NCBI GenBank assembly: GCA_023150875.1
Contig: JAKLKC010000028.1
Location: forward strand, 1 to 64,000
Length of the DNA: 64,000 nucleotides
Direction: 5' to 3'
Source of the DNA: Myxococcota bacterium
GTDB lineage: Bacteria > Myxococcota_A > UBA796 > UBA9615 > JAKLKC01
The notes under the pieces are model-generated. The model was given only the letters and a program-made list of their open reading frames with translations. It did no database searches and had not been told where the DNA came from. This document shows, piece by piece, positions 7,272 to 19,702 of the stretch (positions are counted from its first letter, which is position 1; each line of letters starts with the position of its first letter). A program made the translations under genes and the position numbers.

Positions 7272-9071
7272 ATGGCGCACGACCACGACCACGACCACGA
7301 CCACCCGGGCGGTCACGGGTACGACGACCTCGTCGCCCGGGCCCGGAAGGACCCCAAGTGGCTCCGCCACCGATACGGCGCCCGGGAGGGCGTGGGCGGC
7401 CGCGAGTCGATGGAGGTCGACGTGCTCTTCGTCGGCGCCGGCCCCGCCTGCCTGGCGGGGGCGCTGCGCCTGCACCAGCTCGTGGAGGAGCACAACCAGG
7501 CCGTCGACGCCGGCCAGCGCCACGGCCCCAAGCTCGAGGAGATCCAGATCGCCGTCGTCGAGAAGGGCGCCGAGGTGGGGAACCACTCCCTGTCCGGCGC
7601 CGTCATGGACCCCCGGGCCATGGACGAGCTGCTGCCGGGCTGGGAGCAGAAGGGAGCGCCCGTCGAGGGCACCTGCACCTGGGACGCGACCGTCTACATG
7701 ACCCAGAAGCGCGCCTACCGCCTGCCCATCACCCCGCCGCCGATGGAGAACCACGGCAACAAGATCGTCTCGCTGTCGCGGTTCACGAAGTGGATGGGGC
7801 AGCTCTGCGAGGAGAAGGGCATCAACATCTTCAGCGGCTTCCCCGCGGTGGACGTGCTCTGGGACGGGGACCGGGTGGTGGGGATCCGCACCGGCGACAA
7901 GGGCATCGACCACCACGGGGAGCGCAAGGCGAACTACGAGCCGGGGATCGACCTGGTCGCCAAGCTCACCGTGTTCGGGGAAGGGGTCCTGGGCCACTGC
8001 ACCCGCATCGTCAGCCACTGGCTGAAGCTGGACGAGGGCGCCAACCCCCAGAGCTTCGAGACCGGCGTCAAGGAGGTGATCGAGCTCCCCGCCGGACGGG
8101 TGGTGGGGGGCCGCGTCTTCCACACCCTCGGCTTCCCCCTGAAGAACGACTCCATGGGGGGCGGCTGGGTCTATGACATGGGGGACAACAAGATCTCCCT
8201 GGGGCTGGTGGTCGGGCTGGACTACAAGGACCCGGGGATGGACATCCACTACCAGTTCCAGCGCTACAAGTCCCATCCCTACATCGCCGAGCTGATCAAG
8301 GACGGCAAGGTCGTCAGCTACGGCGCCAAGGCGCTCAGCGCCGGGGGCTGGTTCGCGCGGCCGCGGCCCTACTTCGACGGCGGCCTCTTCGTGGGCGAGT
8401 CCGCGGGGCTGCTGGACGCCCAGCGCCTCAAGGGGATCCACCTCGCCATCAAGTCGGGGATGCTCGCCGCCGAGACCCTGCTCGTCTCGCTCCTCAAGAA
8501 GGACTTCTCCGCCGAGCTCCTGCGGGCCTACGACGCCGCCATCGAGGGCAGCTACATCAAGACGGAGATGTGGAAGTCCCGGAACTTCCACCAGGGCTTC
8601 GAGGACGGGATGATGCTCGGCATGATCCGCGCCGGGCTCGGCATGGTCTTCGGCGCCGGCGACCGCAAGCAGGGCCACCCCGACTGGACGCGCATGGAGA
8701 AGATGCCGGTCTACTACGAGGGCCGGCACGCGCTCCCCGACCAGCCCAAGGTCGAGATCCCGACCTGGAACGACAAGCTGACGGACGTCTACATCTCGGG
8801 CACCCTGCACGAGGAGAACCAGCCGCCCCACCTGAAGGTGGCGGACACCGAGGTGTGCGCGACGGCCTGCGCCGAGGAGTTCGGCAACCCCTGCACGCGC
8901 TTCTGCCCGGCGGGGGTGTACGAGATGGTGGAGCGTGGCGGGCGCAAGGAGCTGCACCTCAACTTCACCAACTGCGTCCACTGCAAGACCTGCGACATCA
9001 AGGACCCCTACAACATCATCACCTGGGTCCCCCCCGAGGGCGGTGGAGGCCCGGGTTACACGATGAACTGA
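7272..9071 (+). CDS. Electron transfer flavoprotein-ubiquinone oxidoreductase
   Basis: 599 residues. The FAD-binding VDVLFVGAGPACLAGALRL lies at ~50-70. The middle has the family blocks GNHSLSGAVMDPRA, GGGWVYDMGDNKISLGLVVG and GESAGLLDAQRLKGIHLAIKSG. The C-terminal ferredoxin-like domain supplies the [4Fe-4S] ligands C545, C568, C571 and C574. The enzyme passes electrons from ETF, reduced by acyl-CoA and other dehydrogenases, into the quinone pool at the membrane. The N-terminus is unusual: a His-Asp repeat (AHDHDHDHDHPGGHG) encoded by a CACGAC hexamer repeat. The ATG at 7272 gives this form. No etfAB genes are adjacent. Confidence 0.95.
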   Translation: MAHDHDHDHDHPGGHGYDDLVARARKDPKWLRHRYGAREGVGGRESMEVDVLFVGAGPACLAGALRLHQLVEEHNQAVDAGQRHGPKLEEIQIAVVEKGAEVGNHSLSGAVMDPRAMDELLPGWEQKGAPVEGTCTWDATVYMTQKRAYRLPITPPPMENHGNKIVSLSRFTKWMGQLCEEKGINIFSGFPAVDVLWDGDRVVGIRTGDKGIDHHGERKANYEPGIDLVAKLTVFGEGVLGHCTRIVSHWLKLDEGANPQSFETGVKEVIELPAGRVVGGRVFHTLGFPLKNDSMGGGWVYDMGDNKISLGLVVGLDYKDPGMDIHYQFQRYKSHPYIAELIKDGKVVSYGAKALSAGGWFARPRPYFDGGLFVGESAGLLDAQRLKGIHLAIKSGMLAAETLLVSLLKKDFSAELLRAYDAAIEGSYIKTEMWKSRNFHQGFEDGMMLGMIRAGLGMVFGAGDRKQGHPDWTRMEKMPVYYEGRHALPDQPKVEIPTWNDKLTDVYISGTLHEENQPPHLKVADTEVCATACAEEFGNPCTRFCPAGVYEMVERGGRKELHLNFTNCVHCKTCDIKDPYNIITWVPPEGGGGPGYTMN

Positions 9072-9088
9072 GCCCGGGCGGGTCCCCC

Positions 9089-9649
9089 CTACCCGATGGT
9101 CCGGCTCACCTTCACGTACATCCTGTGGAAGCCGGCGAACCCCCCGAGCATCGCCCCGATCTCCTCGACCCGCACCGTCTGGAGCATGTCGGGGTAGTCG
9201 CGGTCGGGGGGGGGCAGGTTGGCGAGGGCGTCGCGGAAGGCCTCGTCGAAGGCCATGGAGGCGGAGTATCCCGTCGCGGTATCCGGCGGCCGCCCGGGAG
9301 TGGCCACCCCGGGGAGGGGGCCGGGCAGGAAGACCACGTCGGCGCTCACCACCACGTCGTCCACGCCCCCCTCGTGGTGGACGCGGATCAGGTCGGGCCG
9401 GACGGGGGCCGCGAAGACCTCGCCGTGGCGGTAGGGGGTGAGGGCCTGGGTCCAGAGGCCCGGCTTCTGGCGGAAGCGCAGCACGAACTCGGGCCGGTCC
9501 CGGTCCACCAGGCTGCGCTCGACGTCCACGAGCACCCCCGCGTTGGGGGTCTTGCCCCGCGCGGCCACCAGGAGCTGGCCGTCGTTCCAGGCGGCCTGCA
9601 CTTCGTCCCTCGTCCCCAGCCTCCACCCGTTCGTACCCGGCATCGTCAT
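9089..9649 (-). CDS. Conserved hypothetical protein
   Basis: 186 residues from ATG 9649, with GGAGG six bases upstream. It has no signal peptide or membrane segment. It reads as a mixed alpha/beta soluble protein with PEFVLRFRQKPGLWTQALTPY and a conserved-looking C-terminus (EEIGAMLGGFAGFHRMYVKVS). I do not recognise the family. It is convergent with the ETF-QO gene, 17 bases away, and divergent from the FGE-like lipoprotein gene. Confidence 0.6.
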   Translation of the reverse strand: MTMPGTNGWRLGTRDEVQAAWNDGQLLVAARGKTPNAGVLVDVERSLVDRDRPEFVLRFRQKPGLWTQALTPYRHGEVFAAPVRPDLIRVHHEGGVDDVVVSADVVFLPGPLPGVATPGRPPDTATGYSASMAFDEAFRDALANLPPPDRDYPDMLQTVRVEEIGAMLGGFAGFHRMYVKVSRTIG

Positions 9650-9745
9650 CGTTCACCTCCGCGAGCGTCCCCATCGGCCGCGTTCGCCTGGCGATGCAAT
9701 AAGGCGGGAAGGCGGCGCGGCAAGGGGGAGCGTGGCCCCGGAGCC

Positions 9746-10750
9746 ATGATCGCGCTATCTTCCCGCGGCGCGGAGGTGCTCGACGTGGGGCGTGGAGCGG
9801 GGAGCAGGATCGGCCTGGCGGCGCTGATCGCGGCGGGGTGGCTGGGGTGCGCCGGCGGTCCCGGCGGCGGGGAGGGGACGCTGGTCTCCGCGCCTGGGGA
9901 CGACGACGTCGCCTCGGACGACGACGCCACGTCGGACGACGACACCACCCCGGACGACGACACCACCCCGGACCCCGCGGGGGAGTGCCCCGCGGAGATG
10001 GCCCCCGTCGCGGTCGGGGGTGCGGTGGTCTGCGTGGACCGTTGGGAGGCGGTCCTGGACGAGGTCCTCCCCGGCGGTGAGGTGGTCCCGTGGTCCCCCT
10101 ACCTCGCCCCGGACGGGGTGGACGTCCGGGCCCGTTCGGCGGAGGGCGTGCCCCCCCAGGGCTACGTGAGCGGCGACCAGGCCGAGGCCGCCTGCGTGGC
10201 GGCGGGCAAGCGCCTGTGCACCTCCGAGGAGTGGCTCGCCGCCTGCCGAGGCCCCGATGACTCGGACTGGCCCTACGGGGACGTGCGGATCCCTGGGGAG
10301 TGCAACGACGACTACCCCGGTCATCCGGTGGTGGACTACTACGGGACGGCCGACTCCTGGGTGTGGACCTCCGAGGCGATGAACGACCCCGGCATCAACC
10401 AGCAGCCCGGCACCCTGGCGACCACCGGGAGCCATTCCGGCTGCGTGGGGGGGTACGGGACCCACGACATGGCGGGCAACCTCCACGAGTGGGTCGCCGA
10501 TCCCGACGGCACCTTCCGGGGCGGCTTCTACGCCGACGCCGAGATCAACGGCGAGGGCTGCGACTACCGCACCACCGCCCACTCCCGCTCCTACCACGAC
10601 TACTCCACGGGCTTCCGCTGCTGTCTGGAGGTGTCAGGCACCAACACTTTTACATTTCCCCGCCCTCGCCCCGCCCCAGCTCCGTGTCGGGAGGTGTCAG
10701 GCACCAACACTTTTACATTTCCCCGCCCTCGCCCCGCCCCTGCTCCGTGA
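9746..10750 (+). CDS. FGE-sulfatase (SUMF1/EgtB) fold lipoprotein with duplicated C-terminal tail
   Basis: 334 residues. The N-terminus is long but contains a lipobox (AAGWLGC) followed by an Asp/Thr/Pro linker (DDDATSDDDTTPDDD), the signature of the lipoproteins in this window. A formylglycine-generating-enzyme fold follows: ECPAEMAPV, CVDRWEA, ACVAAGKRLCTSEEWLAACRG, DMAGNLHEWVAD, FRGGFY and GFRCC. In characterised members this fold oxidises a cysteine or binds peptides; in surface lipoproteins its role is unknown. Beyond the normal GFRCC end, the last ~40 residues come from a 63-bp sequence present twice. A similar protein without the extension lies at 13588-14847. Confidence 0.8.
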   Translation: MIALSSRGAEVLDVGRGAGSRIGLAALIAAGWLGCAGGPGGGEGTLVSAPGDDDVASDDDATSDDDTTPDDDTTPDPAGECPAEMAPVAVGGAVVCVDRWEAVLDEVLPGGEVVPWSPYLAPDGVDVRARSAEGVPPQGYVSGDQAEAACVAAGKRLCTSEEWLAACRGPDDSDWPYGDVRIPGECNDDYPGHPVVDYYGTADSWVWTSEAMNDPGINQQPGTLATTGSHSGCVGGYGTHDMAGNLHEWVADPDGTFRGGFYADAEINGEGCDYRTTAHSRSYHDYSTGFRCCLEVSGTNTFTFPRPRPAPAPCREVSGTNTFTFPRPRPAPAP

Positions 10751-10752
10751 CG
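10627..10752. repeat. 63-bp direct repeat (2 copies) containing GGTGTCAGGCACC
   Basis: 10627-10689 and 10690-10752 are tandem copies; the first 51 bases are identical and the last 12 differ at two positions. One difference changes TGT to TGA, so the second copy supplies the stop codon that the first lacks. Each copy holds GGTGTCAGGCACC, with GGTG/CACC arms, followed by AACACTTTTACATTT, an AT-rich run foreign to its surroundings. I recall GGTGTCAGGCACC-like repeats as dispersed elements in many environmental bacteria. Confidence 0.85.
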
Positions 10753-10855
10753 CCCTCCGGGGCGCCTCTCCCCTTTCTCGGGTCCCGGGGCGATACTGCC
10801 GGCGGTGGCCGCGTCCCACCCGCCCCCGGGCGGGGCGGAACGGCGGGAGGAGCCC

Positions 10856-12508
10856 ATGAGCCAGGCGATGGATCCCGACAACCTGAGGCCCCCCCGGAGC
10901 CGGCCCGAGCCTCCGCCGGGCTTCGACGCCGACTTCGTCGTCGTGGGCAGCGGCTTCGGCGGCGCGGTGTCGGCGATGCGCCTGACCCAGAAGGGGTACT
11001 CCGTGGTCGTCCTGGAGGCGGGGCGGCGCTGGCGCAAGGAGGACTTCCCCCGCAACAACCGCGTCTTCTGGAAGTTCCTGTGGATGCCCCGGCTGCTGTG
11101 CCGCGGGATCCAGAGGCTCACCCTGCTCTCGGACGTCCTGGTGCTCTCGGGCGCGGGGGTCGGCGGGGGGTCGCTGGTGTACGCCAACACCCTCCTCGTA
11201 CCCCCCGACGCCGCCTTCGACGACCCGCGCTGGCCCGGGAGCCAGGGTTGGAAGGGGGCGCTGGCGCCCCACTACGAGACCGCGAAGCGGATGCTCGGGG
11301 TCGCCCCCACGCCCCGGATCTCCACCGGCGACGAGGCCCTGAAGCGATGCGCCGAGCGCATGGGCCGCGGGGACACCTTTCACCATACGAACGTGGGGAT
11401 CTTCTTCGGGGAGGAGGGGGCGGAGGTGGAGGATCCCTACTTCGAGGGGGCGGGGCCGCGGCGGACGGGATGCACCTTCTGCGGCGGGTGCATGACCGGC
11501 TGCCGGGAGGGCGCCAAGAACACCCTCGATCGCAACTACCTCCACCTCGCCGAGGGGTGGGGCGCCCGGATCGTGGCCGACACCCAGGTCACCGACGTCC
11601 GGCCCCTGCCCGGCGGCGGCTACGAGCTCTCCACCCGGTGCACCCATCGCCCCTGGCTGCCCGCGGGGCCCCGCTACCGCGCCCGGGGCGTGGTGCTGGC
11701 GGCGGGGGTGCTGGGGACCGTGCGCCTGCTGATGGAGTGCCGCCGCCGGGGCTCCCTGAGCCGTCTGTCCCCTCGCCTGGGGGACTACGTCCGCACCAAC
11801 TCCGAGGCCATCATCGGCCTCACCCAGAGGGGCGGCGGCACCGACCACAGCGAGGGGATCGCCATCGCCAGCGGCTTCTACCCCGAGCCGGACACCCACG
11901 TCGAGGCGGTGCGCTACGGCGCGGGCTCCGACGTGATGGGGGGCCTCGCCACGTTGATGGCGGACGGGGGAGGCGGCATGCCCCGCCAGCTCCGCTACCT
12001 CCTGGAGGTCCTGAAGCACCCCGTGGACTTCCTGCGGAGCGTGTGGCCCTTCGGGTGGGCGAGGAAGACCCTGATCCTGCTGGTCATGCAGACCCGCCCC
12101 AACTCGCTCCGGGCGTCGCTGGAGCGCCGCTGGTACTGGCCCTTCGGACGCCTGCTGGTCACCCGCCCCGCCGAGGGCGCCTCCCGGCCGCCGACTTACA
12201 TCCCCGTGGGGCACGAGGTCGCCCGCTCCATCGCCCGGGAGCTGGACGCCTTCCCCTGCGGCGCCATCAACGAGGTGCTGCTGGACGTGCCCACCACCGC
12301 CCACGTCCTCGGAGGCGCCTGCATCGGCTCCACCCCCGAGGAGGGCGTCGTCGACGAGGGGGGCCGCGTCTTCGGACACGACGGGCTCTACGTCGTCGAC
12401 GGATCGGTAGTCCCGGCGAACCTCGGGGTGAACCCGTCGCTCACCATCACCGCGCTGGCGGAGCACGCCATGAGCCGGGTGCCCGCGAAGGGGCAGGAGG
12501 GGCGGTAG
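10856..12508 (+). CDS. GMC-family (cholesterol-oxidase-like) FAD oxidoreductase
   Basis: 550 residues; GGGAGGAGCCC precedes the ATG at 10856. The N-terminal Rossmann motif is [16 protein letters not shown], followed by the second FAD block [13 protein letters not shown]. The C-terminus has the GMC histidine/asparagine region [10 protein letters not shown]...[22 protein letters not shown]. These enzymes oxidise alcohols or sterols with FAD. A cysteine cluster, [11 protein letters not shown], followed by [10 protein letters not shown] is characteristic of the bacterial cholesterol-oxidase-like branch. There is no export signal, so it is probably cytoplasmic or membrane-associated. The substrate cannot be inferred. 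Confidence 0.85.
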   Translation: MSQAMDPDNLRPPRSRPEPPPGFDADFVVVGSGFGGAVSAMRLTQKGYSVVVLEAGRRWRKEDFPRNNRVFWKFLWMPRLLCRGIQRLTLLSDVLVLSGAGVGGGSLVYANTLLVPPDAAFDDPRWPGSQGWKGALAPHYETAKRMLGVAPTPRISTGDEALKRCAERMGRGDTFHHTNVGIFFGEEGAEVEDPYFEGAGPRRTGCTFCGGCMTGCREGAKNTLDRNYLHLAEGWGARIVADTQVTDVRPLPGGGYELSTRCTHRPWLPAGPRYRARGVVLAAGVLGTVRLLMECRRRGSLSRLSPRLGDYVRTNSEAIIGLTQRGGGTDHSEGIAIASGFYPEPDTHVEAVRYGAGSDVMGGLATLMADGGGGMPRQLRYLLEVLKHPVDFLRSVWPFGWARKTLILLVMQTRPNSLRASLERRWYWPFGRLLVTRPAEGASRPPTYIPVGHEVARSIARELDAFPCGAINEVLLDVPTTAHVLGGACIGSTPEEGVVDEGGRVFGHDGLYVVDGSVVPANLGVNPSLTITALAEHAMSRVPAKGQEGR

Positions 12509-12614
12509 GGCGGGGCGCGGGGGGCGCGGGGCCGTTGACCGGCAGGGGCGGATCCCCGATCCTGCGGCGGCGGGCCGGCTCCCGGCTCCGCGGCGTGGCG
12601 GAAGGAGCGGAGTC

Positions 12615-13583
12615 ATGGGTGTGGCGGGCGTGTTGAAGGGGGCGGTCCTGGGGGCCCTGGCGGTGGCGTTGGGGTCCTGCGTCGCCTCGGACCAGGGCTG
12701 CGACGTGGACAACGGCGGATGCGGCGCCAACGCGACCTGCACCGAGGTGAACGGCGAGGCCACCTGCGCCTGCTCCCCCGGGTACGAGGGGGACGGGCTG
12801 ACCTGCGCCGACGTGGACGAGTGCGCCGAGGGGACCCACGGGTGCGATCCCCTGGCGACGTGTGTGAACGCCGAGGGGTCGTTCTCCTGCGAGTGCCCCG
12901 AGGGGTACGGCGGGGACGGCCTGACGTGCGCCGACGTGGACGAGTGCGCGGAGGGGACCGACGCCTGCGATCCCGTGGCGACCTGCACCAACACCGAGGG
13001 GGCCTACTCCTGCGAGTGCCCCCCGGGCTACGAGGGGGACGGCTTCACCTGCGAGGACGTGGTGGGCTCCCTCGACGGCCTCCGCTGGGAGCTCCCCTGC
13101 CAGCCCCACGAGGCCGGCTCCCTGGACTGCCTGAACGAACCCCCCACCTTCAGCGCCACGGCGACGCTCTCGGGCACGGAGGGCACCACCTACGACGTGA
13201 CGCTTCGGTTCCGGGGGGTCGTCGAGGAGCAGACCTACGTCGACGGCATCTCGGTGGACGGGCACTGGCAGGTGGGGGGGAGCCCCCAGCACACCGGGTG
13301 GAACATCTACTCGCTGTCGGTCTCGTCTCCCGCGATGGTGTACTACCTGAATGCAGGCACCGCCGGCCAGTTCGTGTGCTACGGGATCGACTACCAGCAG
13401 ACGATCCAGGTAGACGCGGGGGCCACGGTGGAGCTGTACGCCGACACCGCGGGGGGGAGCGAGATCGCCAACCGCGACGCCAAAGGGAACCCCATCTACG
13501 TCGAGGACGTGCCCCCCTGGCCGGAGTGGTATGACGGCCAGTTCGTCCAGATGGACGTTGTATCGTTGGCGCCGGCGCCGTAG
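12615..13583 (+). CDS. Lipoprotein with three EGF-like domains
   Basis: 322 residues, preceded by GAAGGAGCGGAGTC. The lipobox is VALGSC (Cys ~24). Three six-cysteine EGF-like modules follow (~27-145), and the second and third begin with the calcium-binding signature DVDEC. The C-terminal ~170 residues form an all-beta domain with [17 protein letters not shown]...VDG and [16 protein letters not shown] have seen this C-terminal module attached to other myxobacterial surface proteins but cannot name a function. EGF modules usually support calcium-stabilised protein contacts at the cell surface. It converges with the FGE-like gene four bases away. Confidence 0.8.
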   Translation: MGVAGVLKGAVLGALAVALGSCVASDQGCDVDNGGCGANATCTEVNGEATCACSPGYEGDGLTCADVDECAEGTHGCDPLATCVNAEGSFSCECPEGYGGDGLTCADVDECAEGTDACDPVATCTNTEGAYSCECPPGYEGDGFTCEDVVGSLDGLRWELPCQPHEAGSLDCLNEPPTFSATATLSGTEGTTYDVTLRFRGVVEEQTYVDGISVDGHWQVGGSPQHTGWNIYSLSVSSPAMVYYLNAGTAGQFVCYGIDYQQTIQVDAGATVELYADTAGGSEIANRDAKGNPIYVEDVPPWPEWYDGQFVQMDVVSLAPAP

Positions 13584-13587
13584 GGGA

Positions 13588-14847
13588 TCAGGGGGGCGGG
13601 TCCATGCAGCACCGAAAGCCGATCTCGTAGAACCGGAAGCCGTCGCCGTGGCTGGTGACGCCGCTCTGGCAGGTGCGGGCCTCTGCCCAGTAGCGCCCCT
13701 TCAGGTTCCCCGAGAAGTCCGGGCCCCCCCCGCCGTCCCTCCGGCGCGTCCACTCCTCGGCGTTCCCCAGCAGGTCCAGGGCGCCGAAGGCGGAGCGGCA
13801 GTCGGGGTTCGCTCCCGCGGGCTCCCCCTGGTACAGGGACTCCACGTGGTCCGCGGAGTCCGCGGCCGCCGCCGAAGTCGCCCGGGCGGCGTGCAGCAGC
13901 GACGCCAGGTCCCCCACCGACGGCGCGCTGGCCGAGGGCGGCCAGGCGTCGAGCCGCGACTGGTCGTAGGTGCGCCACACCTCGTCGGTGTTGCACACCG
14001 AGTCGTCGTACTCGTCCCCGTAGGAGTACGGGCGCCCCTCCACCCCCGCGCACGCGAGGGCCCACTCGTCGTCGTAGCAGAGCCGCCTCCCCCGGGCCGC
14101 GCACCAGGCGCCCGCCTCGTCGAAGGTGTACATCACCAGCGGCGGCTCACCCTCGGCGTTGGGCGCCTCGTACCGGTCCATGCACACGTCCACCCCGTCG
14201 CCGGCGATCCGGACCGTCCCCTCGGGGCAGCCGGCGGCGGGAAGGAGGTCCAGGCTCAGGGTGTAGGCTCCCGGGGCCTCTTCTCCGCCGTCCCCGACGA
14301 AGGTGTCCACCACCACCCACACCGGCGCGCCCCCCTCCACCGCGACGCTCAGGCCCACGTTGTCCCGGGCCACGCAGGCCGCTGGGGTCGCCGCCTCCAG
14401 GACGTGCACGTCCACATCCGCCCCGTCCCCGGGGACGTCGTCCAGGGTGGCCACCAGGATCCCCGCCTCGGGAAGGTCCAGCCGGTAGACCACCTCGGCC
14501 CCCCCCTCGTCCACCCCCGGGGCGCAGGGCGTGTACTCGTCCGCCTCCCGGACCTCGCTGCCCCGGGTGTCGCCCGGGATCACCGCCGGCAGGGCCTCCA
14601 CCCGGTAGGGCGCCGACCAGCTCCCATCCTGGGGGGGATCCGGCTCCCCTCCCGTCCAGGTGGGGGGCGCCCCGCCGCCGGGGAGCGGCACCATCCCTGC
14701 GCCGCCCCCGTCGTCGCCCGCGCCCCCCGGACCTCCTTGGTGGGGCGGGTCGCCGTCGCCGTCGGCCTCCCCGCCGCAGCCCGCCGGGCCGAGGAGGGCG
14801 AGGGAGGTGGCGGCGAGCCATGACGCGAACCGAGCGGCGGTGCCCAC
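13588..14847 (-). CDS. FGE-sulfatase (SUMF1) fold lipoprotein
   Basis: 419 residues. The second of two in-frame GTG codons (14847) is preferred because GGAGGGG lies seven bases upstream. The lipobox is LLGPAGC, followed by a Gly/Asp-rich linker. Residues ~85-205 form a beta-rich domain (GILVATLDDVPGDGADVDV) like bacterial pre-peptidase C-terminal modules. The FGE fold comes last: CPEGTVRIAGDGVDVCMDRYEA, AWCAARGRRLCYDDEW, ALDLLGNAEEW and GFRCCMD. It shares its FGE module with the 9746-10750 product but has an extra N-terminal domain. Its partners are unknown. Confidence 0.8.
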   Translation of the reverse strand: MGTAARFASWLAATSLALLGPAGCGGEADGDGDPPHQGGPGGAGDDGGGAGMVPLPGGGAPPTWTGGEPDPPQDGSWSAPYRVEALPAVIPGDTRGSEVREADEYTPCAPGVDEGGAEVVYRLDLPEAGILVATLDDVPGDGADVDVHVLEAATPAACVARDNVGLSVAVEGGAPVWVVVDTFVGDGGEEAPGAYTLSLDLLPAAGCPEGTVRIAGDGVDVCMDRYEAPNAEGEPPLVMYTFDEAGAWCAARGRRLCYDDEWALACAGVEGRPYSYGDEYDDSVCNTDEVWRTYDQSRLDAWPPSASAPSVGDLASLLHAARATSAAAADSADHVESLYQGEPAGANPDCRSAFGALDLLGNAEEWTRRRDGGGGPDFSGNLKGRYWAEARTCQSGVTSHGDGFRFYEIGFRCCMDPPP

Positions 14848-14952
14848 GGGATCCCCTCCCACCTGCCCCCCGGCCTCGGGCCGACGCGGGCAGCCCGAAG
14901 CCTACTCCCCTCCGGGATCGGCCTTCAACGGCGGGCGCGGAGCCGCCGGTCC

Positions 14953-15000
14953 TTGACGGCCGGCCTGCCCCGCGTCATATTGCCGGTCCGGAATATGACG
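14953..15000 (+). promoter_or_regulatory. Promoter with overlapping operator for the sahR-like/metH operon
   Basis: TTGACG (14953-14958), a 17-base spacer and CATATT (14976-14981) form a promoter. The -10 is inside the left arm of a dyad: CGTCATATT (14973-14981), ten bases, AATATGACG (14992-15000). The right arm overlaps the first ATG (14995-14997) and abuts the second (15001). Predicted transcripts would be nearly leaderless. A protein bound here would block both polymerase and the start codon, consistent with autorepression by the encoded ArsR-type regulator. Confidence 0.6.
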
Positions 15001-15929
15001 ATGAATGATGTCGACCTCCCCACGGCGTTCAAGGCCCTCGGCGACCCCCAGCGGCTGCGCCTGCTGCTGCTGCTGCGTCGCGAGGAGCTGACGGTCTCGG
15101 AGCTGACGGCGCTGACGGGGCTGCCCCAGTCCACGGTGTCGGGCATGGTGCGCACGCTGTCCGACGCGGGGCTGGTGGCGGCCCGGCCCGACGGCAGGCA
15201 GACCTTCTACCGGGGCGCGCCGGGGATCGGCTGGGCAGAGGCGGCCCTGGGCGGCGAAGGGCTCGCTCCCGAGGACGAGCAGGCCCTCGCCGACGTCCTG
15301 CGGGCGAGGGACGGCGCGGGGGCGGAGGAGTCCGAGGCCGCCCCCCTGGAGCGTCCCGGGCTCCCCGGGCGGAGCTGGGAGGCCCTGGCGCGGGCGCTGC
15401 TGCTCTTGGAGGACCTGGGGGTGGTGGCGGACCTGGGGGTGGGTTCGGGGGAGCTGACCCTGCTCCTGGCCTCCGAGGCGCGCCGCGTCTACGCGGTGGA
15501 CCGCGATCCCGCGGTGCTGAAGGACCTCGCCCGCCGCGCCGCGGCGGCGCGGGTGGCGAACCTGGTGACCGTGCGGGGGGACTTCGACGACCCCGTCCCC
15601 CTCCCCGGCCCCGCCGACCTCGTGGTCCTCTCCCAGTCCCTCCACTGCGCCCGGAACCCGGGGGCCACCCTGCGCCACGCCCGGGACCTGCTCCGCCCCG
15701 GCGGGCGGATCCTGGTGATGGACCTCCTCGCCCACGACCAGGAGTGGGTGCGGGAGCGCCTGGGGCACCTCCACCTGGGCTTCACCGACGCCGTTCTCTC
15801 GGGCCTGCTGGAGGCCGCGGGCTTCACCCGGATCGCCGTGGAGCGGGGCCCCCTGGACCGGCGCCCCCCCCGTTTCCGCTCCCTGCTCGCCGTCGCCACC
15901 CGTCCGGGGCGGCACGTCAAGGAATCCGC

Positions 15930-15933
<4 letters not shown>
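14995..15933 (+). CDS. ArsR-family regulator fused to SAM-dependent methyltransferase domain (SahR-like)
   Basis: 312 residues from ATG 14995, or 310 from ATG 15001; neither has a clear ribosome site. The N-terminal winged helix (~1-75) is ArsR-type: TAFKALGDPQRLRLLLLL, then SELTALTGLPQSTVSGMVRTLSDAGLV. The C-terminal two thirds form a class I methyltransferase with motif I VVADLGVGSGELTLLLA, VYAVDRD, and LRPGGRILVMDLL. This architecture is that of SahR, a repressor of methionine-cycle genes thought to sense S-adenosylhomocysteine or SAM through the methyltransferase fold. The stop overlaps the metH start (ATGA), so the two are translationally coupled. Methylation of a substrate cannot be excluded. 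Confidence 0.85.
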
Positions 15934-19610
<3,677 letters not shown>

Positions 19611-19702
19611 GTACCCTGTCCGTGCCGAAGAGTGCCTTCGCTTCCGGCACCGGCTGTGCTTGCCTGCGGGGGGCCACCGCGATCCCGTCCACCGGAGGCC
19701 CC

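Noticed and set aside
19611-19660. Terminator after metH
   Set aside because: The GTGCCG...CGGCAC hairpin is imperfect and has no T-run, so I would not call it a terminator.
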